From Erythrobacter aureus (lineage in GTDB: Bacteria; Pseudomonadota; Alphaproteobacteria; Sphingomonadales; Sphingomonadaceae): a DNA stretch of 64,000 bases. Made by a program: the position numbers and the translations under genes. The notes beneath the pieces were generated by a model. That model was not told the origin of the DNA, did not search any database, and saw nothing but the letters and a program-made list of their open reading frames with translations. Of this stretch, positions 26,075 to 33,481 are shown in pieces. The stretch covers positions 660,501 to 724,500 of the forward strand of contig NZ_CP031357.1 in assembly GCF_003355455.1 (NCBI RefSeq), written 5' to 3'. The first letter of the stretch is position 1. Each line of letters opens with the position of its first letter.

Positions 26075-27664
26075 TTGAGCCAAACGAAGGATGCCGCACC
26101 GCCGAGCCACGACACAGCCGGCGCCGGCACGGACACGGTACCCGCCTATAGCTGGTACGCGCTCAGTGTTCTCGTCCTCGTCTACGTCCTGAACTTCATC
26201 GACCGGCAGATCCTTTCGATCCTGGCCAATGATATCAAGGCCGATCTCGGCGTCGAGGACGACTATCTCGGCTTTCTCTATGGTACCGCCTTCGCGGTAT
26301 TCTACGCCCTGTTCGGCATCCCGCTGGGCAAGCTTGCCGACAGTTGGAAGCGGGTCCGGTTGATGAGCCTCGGCCTCGCCCTGTGGTCGACGATGACGGC
26401 CCTTTCGGGCTTCGCCAAGAACGCCACCACATTGACCGTGGCGCGCATCGGCGTGGGCGTGGGCGAGGCCACGGCCAGCCCATCGGCCTATTCGCTCATC
26501 TCAGACTGGTTTCCCGCCCGGCTGCGCGCGACCGCCCTCGCGATCTATTCATCGGGGCTCTATATCGGCGGCGGGATCTCGCTGCTGATTGGCGGGCTCA
26601 TCGTCGAGAACTGGAATGCCGCCTACCCCCAAGGCGGGCCGCTGGGTCTCGTTGGCTGGCAGGCGGCATTCCTCGCCGTCGGGATACCCGGGATCGCTCT
26701 CGCGCTGTGGGTCCTCACCCTGCGCGAACCGGTGCGCGGGGCGATGGACGGCTTGCCTACTCCGGAAGACCCGGCGCCCTTTCGCGGTTTCGTTCGCGAG
26801 CTCTTCCAGGTCATTCCGCCCTTCACGGTTTTCGGAGCGGCCGGACGCGGGGCGGGCGCATTGGCGCTGAACCTGCTGGGTGCGGCATTCTTTGCCGCGC
26901 TGGCCTGGGCGCTGTGGCGCTGGACTGGCGTCTTCGAACAATGGCTGTTTCTCGGCGTCGGATACTACGCGGTGTTCAGCTGGGCGATGGGCCTGCGCGC
27001 ACGCGATCTGCCGACCTTCAGACTGACCTGGGGATCACCCGCCTTCATGTGCGTGGTTCTCGGCTACGGAACGGTTGCCTTCGTGGCCTATGCCGTATCC
27101 TATTGGGGCGCGCCCTATGCCGAACGGGCACTGGGCGTGAACAAGACCGATCTCGGCTGGTTCCTGGGCGCCCCCGCCGCCGTGGCCGGTTTTCTGGGCG
27201 TTATCCTTGGCGGCCGGATGGCAGACTTTCTGCTCGAGCGCAGACCCGAGGGACGCATCTGGGTCATTCTCTTCGGCCTTGTAGCACCCATCCCGGCCAT
27301 ATGGGTCGCGTATACGACCGATGATGTGGTACCGTTCTATATCGGCGCCTTCGTCGCCCAGTTGCTGAGTGCATCGGCGCTGGGGGCCGCCGCGGCATCG
27401 AGCCAGGCGCTGGTTTTGCCGAGAATGCGCGGACTCGCGACGGCAACCTTCTTCCTCTCCACCACTCTGATCGGGCTGGGCCTCGGCCCCTTCATGGCCG
27501 GCTACGTGTCGGCGACCAATGGCGACGACCTATCGATCGGCGTGCTTTCCACGCTGGTGGCCGCGCCGTTCGGGCTGGTATTGCTGATCGCCGCGCTGAA
27601 GCTGGTGCCAGGCGCCGCTTCGAGCGTGGTCGAGCGCGCGCGCGAAGCGGGAGAGCCGGTCTAG
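26075..27664 (+). CDS. MFS transporter (spinster-like)
   Basis: 529 residues with about twelve membrane helices. VYVLNFIDRQILSILANDIK in the first helix and GKLADSWKRVRLM in the first cytoplasmic loop are typical of the spinster-like major facilitator group. The start is taken as TTG at 26075, with an AGGGGAG site seven bases upstream overlapping the queC stop; no ATG or GTG lies between there and the first helix. The substrate is unknown. It ends overlapping the convergent sodC by four bases. Confidence 0.82.
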   Translation: MSQTKDAAPPSHDTAGAGTDTVPAYSWYALSVLVLVYVLNFIDRQILSILANDIKADLGVEDDYLGFLYGTAFAVFYALFGIPLGKLADSWKRVRLMSLGLALWSTMTALSGFAKNATTLTVARIGVGVGEATASPSAYSLISDWFPARLRATALAIYSSGLYIGGGISLLIGGLIVENWNAAYPQGGPLGLVGWQAAFLAVGIPGIALALWVLTLREPVRGAMDGLPTPEDPAPFRGFVRELFQVIPPFTVFGAAGRGAGALALNLLGAAFFAALAWALWRWTGVFEQWLFLGVGYYAVFSWAMGLRARDLPTFRLTWGSPAFMCVVLGYGTVAFVAYAVSYWGAPYAERALGVNKTDLGWFLGAPAAVAGFLGVILGGRMADFLLERRPEGRIWVILFGLVAPIPAIWVAYTTDDVVPFYIGAFVAQLLSASALGAAAASSQALVLPRMRGLATATFFLSTTLIGLGLGPFMAGYVSATNGDDLSIGVLSTLVAAPFGLVLLIAALKLVPGAASSVVERAREAGEPV

Positions 27665-28188
27665 CCGCGTTTCAGAACGCCGCAGGCGATCCGCGCACCG
27701 GCATTGCCGGTGGGATCGGTGCGATAATCGTCGGAATTCGCGTGGACGACGACAGCAGTACCGTCCGCATCGAAAATGTCATCGAGGATCGCGTCGGCGT
27801 TACCTTGAAGGACGATTTCGGCGCTACCGGTGCCGTTGGCGCCGATCGCGAGATTGGGCATGTCCCCCAAGTGCTTGCCGCCAGGCGAGAGCTGCCCATG
27901 TGTGGCACCGCGCGGATTGAGATGGCCGCCCGCGCTCTTGAAGTCGGGGGCTTTGCAGCGACCGGTGGTGTGGAGGTGGAAGCCATGGTCCCCCTCTGAC
28001 ATGCCCACGGCCGCTACTGCGACGGTCAAGGTCCGGCCGTTGCTGAGCAGTTGGACGGTTCCCGCAGGCAGGCCGTTGGCGAAGCGAAGCGTGGTTTCGC
28101 CCACTCGGTCGCTCGGCAGGCTCTCTAATGTCGTACAACCGACCAGGGCGAGTGCGGCGAGCGAAGGAAGCAGTGAACGAAATTTCAT
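27661..28188 (-). CDS. sodC: Cu/Zn superoxide dismutase, lipoprotein
   Basis: 175 residues. A lipobox (ALVGC, Cys at ~18) predicts membrane anchoring in the periplasm. Metal ligands are intact: GFHLHTTGRC, GGHLNP, HGQLSPGGKHLGD and VVVHANSDDYRTDPTGNAG. The disulfide pair is Cys in TGRC and in RIACG. It removes periplasmic superoxide. Convergent with the MFS gene. Confidence 0.95.
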   Translation of the reverse strand: MKFRSLLPSLAALALVGCTTLESLPSDRVGETTLRFANGLPAGTVQLLSNGRTLTVAVAAVGMSEGDHGFHLHTTGRCKAPDFKSAGGHLNPRGATHGQLSPGGKHLGDMPNLAIGANGTGSAEIVLQGNADAILDDIFDADGTAVVVHANSDDYRTDPTGNAGARIACGVLKRG

Positions 28189-28230
28189 GGCGGTCCTCTT
28201 GGTTTGAAGGTCGGCTTACTCCTGCCAACG

Positions 28231-28258
28231 AAAAAGGGGCCGGATTGCTCCGGCCCCT
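28231..28258 (-). terminator. Rho-independent terminator after the OmpA gene
   Basis: On the minus strand a perfect 10-bp stem (AGGGGCCGGA / TCCGGCCCCT) is followed by TTTTT. It lies ~30 bases after the ompA-like stop. Confidence 0.9.
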
Positions 28259-28284
28259 CTTACTTTTGGCGTTACGCCCTTCGC

Positions 28285-29397
28285 TTACATGCCCGAACCC
28301 GGACCGTAAGTGATTTCGACGCGACGGTTCTGCAGTTCGCGAACACCGTCGGCGGTCGGGACGCGCGGCTGCGATTCACCGAACGCTTCGCTGGTGATCC
28401 GGCCATCCGGAATACCGCGCGAGCTCAGGTAACCACGGACCGAGTCGTTACGCCGTTCGGCGAGACCCATATTGTAGGTTACCGAACCCGAACGGTCGGT
28501 GTGACCGGCCAGCATCACCGAGGCAGTGCCGCAGTTGGCGTAGGCCGAAACCGCATTGTCCAGGATCGTCGCTGCTTCCGGAGTGATCGCCGATTCGTCC
28601 CAGTTGAAGAAGACGATATACGGACCCGTCTCGCAGACCGGCGCCGAAGGCGGCGGCGGGGAGGCGGCGGCGGAGGAGGCGGCGGCGGCGGGGCGGCGGG
28701 GGAGGCGGCGGCGGGGCGGAGCACCGAAATTGTACTCGAGCGTACCCATCAACGAGTGGCTGGTGAACGAATCTTCCAGCGCGTTGCCACCCAGGTCGAC
28801 CAGTTCGACGCTGTCGGCGTTGAAGTAACGATAGCGCAGGCCGACATCGACATTGTCGGTCAGCGGAGCGCGAACACCAGCAAGAACCTGCCAGGCAAGA
28901 CCGCTATCCGAATCGTCGATCGACGAAGCGAAGTTCGAATAGGGGGTGACCTCATAGCTCGTGCGCGCCACGCCGACACCACCGCCGACAAAGCCCTGTA
29001 GGCCGTCATCGGGGCCGAAATCGAGCAGGCCGTTCAGCATGAAGGAAAGCGCGCTGACATCACCGCCAGCCGGATAGGAGCCTGAAGGCGCAACAAAACC
29101 GGCACCATAAGGCAGGCCAGGTGTGCCAACCAGGATGCTATCGACATCTGCCTGGCGATAGCTGACTTCGGCTTCCAGACGGAAAGCACCGAAATCGTAA
29201 CCGACATAGCCACCGCCATCGAAACCATAGTCATGGTTGATGGTGTGTGCGTCCGGACCGCCGTTGATTTCGAATTCGGTATCTTCGACGAGCATGGCAC
29301 CGAATTCGGCGCCGATGTACCAGCTGTCGTCCTTTGCCAGGGCTGGCGATGCAAGGGCCGTAGAGGCCATCGCCATTCCTATGACGAATTTCCGCAT
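28285..29397 (-). CDS. OmpA family outer-membrane protein
   Basis: 370 residues. Signal peptide (MRKFVIGMAMASTALASPALA), then an eight-stranded-barrel-like domain to ~220 with aromatic strand ends (FGAFRLEAEVSYRQADV), a low-complexity linker, and a C-terminal OmpA peptidoglycan-binding domain (~255-365; AGHTDRSGSVTYNMGLAERR, NRRVEI). The linker reads RRRLPRRPAAAASSAAASPPPP, which looks like a proline run read through shifted frames (see findings). Start chosen at the signal peptide; the longer frame is rejected. Confidence 0.92.
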   Translation of the reverse strand: MRKFVIGMAMASTALASPALAKDDSWYIGAEFGAMLVEDTEFEINGGPDAHTINHDYGFDGGGYVGYDFGAFRLEAEVSYRQADVDSILVGTPGLPYGAGFVAPSGSYPAGGDVSALSFMLNGLLDFGPDDGLQGFVGGGVGVARTSYEVTPYSNFASSIDDSDSGLAWQVLAGVRAPLTDNVDVGLRYRYFNADSVELVDLGGNALEDSFTSHSLMGTLEYNFGAPPRRRLPRRPAAAASSAAASPPPPSAPVCETGPYIVFFNWDESAITPEAATILDNAVSAYANCGTASVMLAGHTDRSGSVTYNMGLAERRNDSVRGYLSSRGIPDGRITSEAFGESQPRVPTADGVRELQNRRVEITYGPGSGM

Positions 29398-29587
29398 TAT
29401 AGTTTCCCCTTTTTGCGAATTGGAGCCACCGAGTGCAGCATATCTAACTTTCAACCCTTGAGGTGGCAAGCAAACAATGGGCGGGAACTGTTGCAATAAT
29501 GCCGCTTTTCCCGCGCATTGAGAATGAGTTCCGGGCTTCGGACCCCTTCCGTATCTGGCGAACGGTGCGGGGCGCATCGGGTTCCCG

Positions 29588-30046
29588 TCAAATTCGCGGG
29601 ATTATCGCAAGTGTTGCAAGCAGGTCGACGATCGCCCCGATTGACGTACGCGCTTCGCTGTCGATTACCGAACCACCGGCCGGCGGCACGGGCCGAACGG
29701 GCCGGTTCCATCCGTCGAGAAAGGCCAGGCGTTCCCCCACCGAACGGTCGAAGACAAGCATGCCTTCCGCCGGGGCACAGAAGCTCCATTGCGTGCCGTC
29801 CCAGCTCGCCAGATGGTCTCCGCGATTCTCCCATTCGCCCGATGCGGCGGCAGCGACGATCCAGCACTCCCCGATCGCTGGGGAGGCGGGCGGCGTGCCG
29901 GCCTGCCCCTCCACCACCGGGTGGAGCAGCGCGTCGATCCGCGCCAGCGCTTCGTTCACGAAGAATTCCTTCTGCGCCTGTCCGGCAACGAGAAGGGGAA
30001 GCGCGTGGCGCCCGGTCGACGAGGCGAAGGTGAAAGGCTGGGTCAT
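29588..30046 (-). CDS. DUF2793 domain protein (GTA tail-associated)
   Basis: 152 residues. The domain pattern is typical: LLVAGQAQKEFFVNEALARI, GECWIVAAAASGEWENRGDHLASWDGTQWSFCAP and EGMLVFDRS. It is the last gene of the GTA cluster and lies 20 bases after the tail-tip gene. In related clusters the protein is attached to the tail or fibre region; exact role unknown. Start MTQPFTF at 30046 preferred over a longer frame that runs back into the tail-tip gene. Confidence 0.85.
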   Translation of the reverse strand: MTQPFTFASSTGRHALPLLVAGQAQKEFFVNEALARIDALLHPVVEGQAGTPPASPAIGECWIVAAAASGEWENRGDHLASWDGTQWSFCAPAEGMLVFDRSVGERLAFLDGWNRPVRPVPPAGGSVIDSEARTSIGAIVDLLATLAIIPRI

Positions 30047-30066
30047 GGGGCGATCCTGTCGGTTGG

Positions 30067-32250
30067 TTAGGAAAGGATGGTGAGGTGCAGGGGCGGCGAG
30101 ACAGCAAAGCTGCCTTTTTGGCGCACCCACAGCGACGCACCGGGTGCGAGCGCCGCGAGAGAGGCGATTTCCGGGGCGGGAAGCGCGAGGCTGGGTTCTG
30201 ACACGGTCCACAAACGGGCGGGGTTTTCCGGCTCTCCCAACCCGACTTCGTACCGTTCGACCTGTTCCACGAGGGGTTGTTCGACCTCGTCGAGCCAGGG
30301 CCAGCCGCCTCGGGCACGGCGAGTCCAGCCAAGCACGATGCCGCCCGCGCCGTCGGATACGCAGCGAGGCTGGACCGGAAACAGGGGGCGCCGCGTCCGC
30401 CCAGGGGCCTCGAGTGTGGCCAGGACCGGGTCGCTATCGGCGAGACCGATGGCTGCGATTTGGCCGGGCTCGCCCAGATTTATCCCCTCCGGCAGTTCCA
30501 TCAGCCGCTCGTCCAGCAGGGTGACCGGAGCTCCCGATGGATGGCCGCTCGCCGCCTCGATTTCCGTACCGCCGCGGCCTCGCACCAATCCGGTCAGCCG
30601 CCAGACGCCGTCACCTTCGGCCTTGCACTCTCCGAACTGGACGATCTCGTCACCGATCAGCAGGCGATTGGCGCCGCGTGCAAGCCCATCGGCGGTGACC
30701 GGTTCGAGGTCGGCGCTGTGGTCGAGGAGCGCGACGCGGCAGGAGGCAGACAGTTCGAGTCGCAGCGCGTTGCTCGGCGGCAGCATATCGATCAGCGTGC
30801 CTCCAACCGCGCGAACACGGCCGCTTTGCGCGAGTGGAACCAAACCGTCGCCACTCGTCCGATAGAGTGTCGCGCCCGACCAGCGTCCGTCCGGCGCGGA
30901 AATGGCGGCGAAACGACGCGCGATCTCGCTCGAACCCGTACCATCCCAAGGCAATTCGAACGCACGCAGGCTGGTTCTCACCGCAGGACGATCGGGCGGA
31001 GACCAGCCGCGTCCCGGGTCGGCGGCCTGGCTGGCGGTTGGTGGGGCGGCGTAGCGGACCAGCTCCAACTCGATCCCGCCTTCGCGCCACTCCCAGCTAT
31101 CGACCTGCCACAGGCCAGACAGGCTCGGAGCCCGCACAATGCTGCCCGGCCCGATATCCGGATCGAGCTCGCATGTGCGCCAGGCCAGTGTTTCGCCGCC
31201 CTGCCGCCCCCGCACCGATGCCCGCACCAGAAGCGTATGGGCATCGGTGGCGCTCAATATTCCGGGAAACTCCAGCACCGACGCTGCCGAGCGGGTGGTC
31301 TGCAATGCGTCGGTGCGCTGAAGACCGGGCTGGTAGGCGCGCGACGGATCGTAATAGCGCAGCGCCGAAAGCACCCGATCGGGAGATGATGCGCGGGCCA
31401 GCGCGGTGCCGCTCTCACGGCCGAAATCGCCCTCTCCCCAGGCAGCTGCGGCGGGCAGAAGCGGTATCTCTCCCGATGGCTGCGCGCCTCCCTCGATCAG
31501 GGTACGCCCCTTGCCGGATAGGGCGGTCAGCGGCCTCAGTCGATCGATCAGCGATAACACCGCCGCCGGGCTGCCGCTGTCATGGATGAATCCTCGCAGC
31601 TCGGGGAATTCCGCCCGGCGGCTCGCAAGACCCTGCTGCTGCGCTATCTCATCGACGATCCGCGTGGCCGGATCGGCGAAAACTTCGAAACTGAGCGCGG
31701 GAATGCGGTTGCCGAAATCTTCCAGCGCGAGGTCCTCGAACACGACATAGGCGCAGCCCCGATAGGCTGGGCACCTGGCGCCGATTGCCGCCGCCAGCAA
31801 GGGATCGGGCATCTGATCCGCATGCCCGGTATGGATACGAAGGGTTCCGGCGGTCTTCAGGTCGCCCGCGCTGCCGCGCAGCAAGTGTCCGTCCGCCCAG
31901 ATCCGGCCGACCGACTGGACGGGGCGGCTCGACAGGGCGAGGGCGAGCGAGACGCTGTAATTATAGGTCGTGGTTTTGGGTTTGCCCTTTCCGCCTCCGC
32001 TGGTCTCGCGATCTTCCTTCAGATCGGTGGCCCAGATCACCGTGCCCGGCACGCGCGCCGCGCCGTAGATCGCCGGGATCGGCTGGCCGTAGCTCGACGT
32101 GCTGATCGCCAGTTCCTTGAGACGCGGGCCTTCGCGTCGCGGCGAACCGATGATCGTGGAATCGAGGCTGCGACCCAGTGTGGCGCCTATCGCGCCGCCG
32201 ATCGGACCGCCGACCAGAGTGCCGAGCGCACCGAGCACTAGCGTTGCCAT
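30067..32250 (-). CDS. GTA tail-tip / host-specificity protein (g15-like)
   Basis: 727 residues. The N-terminal glycine-rich start (MATLVLGALGTLVGGPIGGAIG) and SYGQPIPAIYGAARVPGTVIWATDL are the usual opening of phage tail-tip (g15 / gpJ-like) proteins, followed by baseplate-type beta domains. RcGTA g15 is roughly 1300 residues with a TIM-barrel glycosidase-like part; this one is much shorter and I see no such part. It overlaps the peptidase gene by 13 bases. Expected to sit at the tail tip and contact the cell surface. Confidence 0.85.
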   Translation of the reverse strand: MATLVLGALGTLVGGPIGGAIGATLGRSLDSTIIGSPRREGPRLKELAISTSSYGQPIPAIYGAARVPGTVIWATDLKEDRETSGGGKGKPKTTTYNYSVSLALALSSRPVQSVGRIWADGHLLRGSAGDLKTAGTLRIHTGHADQMPDPLLAAAIGARCPAYRGCAYVVFEDLALEDFGNRIPALSFEVFADPATRIVDEIAQQQGLASRRAEFPELRGFIHDSGSPAAVLSLIDRLRPLTALSGKGRTLIEGGAQPSGEIPLLPAAAAWGEGDFGRESGTALARASSPDRVLSALRYYDPSRAYQPGLQRTDALQTTRSAASVLEFPGILSATDAHTLLVRASVRGRQGGETLAWRTCELDPDIGPGSIVRAPSLSGLWQVDSWEWREGGIELELVRYAAPPTASQAADPGRGWSPPDRPAVRTSLRAFELPWDGTGSSEIARRFAAISAPDGRWSGATLYRTSGDGLVPLAQSGRVRAVGGTLIDMLPPSNALRLELSASCRVALLDHSADLEPVTADGLARGANRLLIGDEIVQFGECKAEGDGVWRLTGLVRGRGGTEIEAASGHPSGAPVTLLDERLMELPEGINLGEPGQIAAIGLADSDPVLATLEAPGRTRRPLFPVQPRCVSDGAGGIVLGWTRRARGGWPWLDEVEQPLVEQVERYEVGLGEPENPARLWTVSEPSLALPAPEIASLAALAPGASLWVRQKGSFAVSPPLHLTILS

Positions 32251-32669
32251 GTGGTTTCCAATTCCGGTTGAAGCCGCCAGTGGGCGAGGGGAGCCGCCAT
32301 GGCCGCGATATGCTGGGCGACCACGCGGCGCAGACCGGCATGGGCGTGAACGAAACGATCTGCGCCCAGAGCGACGAGGAGGTGATGCTGGGCCGGGCCT
32401 GGCCGGATCAGCAGGACATCGCCCCGCATCGTCATGCCGCGACAGCCGTGCAGTCCGTTTGCGCCTGCGAAGTCCAGCCAGCGCGCAATATCGGCATTAC
32501 GCAACCGGTAGCCGCGCGGATAGCGCACGGCCTTCCCGCAGGCTTCGAGCGCGCAGCCGACGAGGCCAATGCAATCGAGGCCCGTTTCCGGGTCGCGCCC
32601 GTGTAGGCGGAAGCGGGTGCCGACCAGCGCTTCGGCTGCCCCGGCGAACTGTTCTGCAACCATCGTCAT
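32238..32669 (-). CDS. GTA NlpC/P60 family peptidase (g14-like)
   Basis: 143 residues. Catalytic Cys is in GLDCIGLVG and the His in FVHAHAG, the NlpC/P60 pattern, so it is a predicted peptidoglycan-cutting tail enzyme. Start MTMVAEQFAG at 32669 overlaps the hub gene stop by ATGA. Expected to open the cell wall during DNA delivery. Confidence 0.88.
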   Translation of the reverse strand: MTMVAEQFAGAAEALVGTRFRLHGRDPETGLDCIGLVGCALEACGKAVRYPRGYRLRNADIARWLDFAGANGLHGCRGMTMRGDVLLIRPGPAQHHLLVALGADRFVHAHAGLRRVVAQHIAAMAAPLAHWRLQPELETTWQR

Positions 32670-33481
32670 CGCGCCACCGGATATTGCGCCAGCATGTCGT
32701 TGCCGGGCAGGAAGGGTTCGCCGCGGAAATTGGCCGCATTGCCGAAACGCTCGGCGCAAGTGGCGATGGTCTTGTCGCACCCTTCGCGCAGGCGCACCCG
32801 CACATTGGCGGGCAGATCGGCGTCGATCCGCTGGGCAAGGGTCAGCACGCTGCCGTTGGTATCGACGATGGCGCTTTCCAGGCCGGTGGAGGGGCCGTCG
32901 AGCCAGCGCAGGAGGCCGTAGCGATAGGGCGCCGTTTCGGCGATATCCATCGTAACTGTGCCAGCATCGGGATCGAGTGCGAGCACGCGCGCGCGCTTCT
33001 CGAACGCCACCGGGTTGAGGCTGCATCCCGGCCCGCAAAAGCGTGCCCGGCACGAAGGGCCCGCGAGCGGAACCGTGTCTCCCGCCAGCCGGGCCTTGTC
33101 GCATGACAGCGCGGCCTTGAACCCTGCCGCTTCGCGGCTGACGCTGGCGATCGATCCGGAATACAGCGTGGCGCGTTCCAGCGTTTCCCAGTCGACGATC
33201 CCGCTTTCGACCAGCGCGCCGTCATATCGCCCCCGGGCGAGATCCGCCTCGGCGATCGAATCGTGACTGAGCGCCCCCTCGACATCGCCCGGATCGTCCT
33301 CGAAGCCGGCGGTAAGACGGATCGCGGCGGGCAACATGCCCGGGGCGGCGCGATGCAGGACGCCGTCGAACCACAAGTCGCGATCATGCGTGGTGAAGCC
33401 GAGCGTCACGCCGTCGCGCCGAAAGATGCGCCACCAGCTTGCCGCGGTTTCCAGCTCGGCGGCGAAGAATACCCTGCTCAT
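32666..33481 (-). CDS. GTA baseplate hub protein, DUF2163 (g13-like)
   Basis: 271 residues. The DUF2163 pattern is clear (WWRIFRRDGVTLGFTTHDRDLWFDGV). Four cysteines in CRARFCGPGC and CDKTIATC are grouped as in the RcGTA hub, which carries an iron-sulfur cluster. Start at 33481 overlaps the distal-tail gene stop by ATGA, and the stop overlaps the peptidase start. Confidence 0.9.
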   Translation of the reverse strand: MSRVFFAAELETAASWWRIFRRDGVTLGFTTHDRDLWFDGVLHRAAPGMLPAAIRLTAGFEDDPGDVEGALSHDSIAEADLARGRYDGALVESGIVDWETLERATLYSGSIASVSREAAGFKAALSCDKARLAGDTVPLAGPSCRARFCGPGCSLNPVAFEKRARVLALDPDAGTVTMDIAETAPYRYGLLRWLDGPSTGLESAIVDTNGSVLTLAQRIDADLPANVRVRLREGCDKTIATCAERFGNAANFRGEPFLPGNDMLAQYPVAR

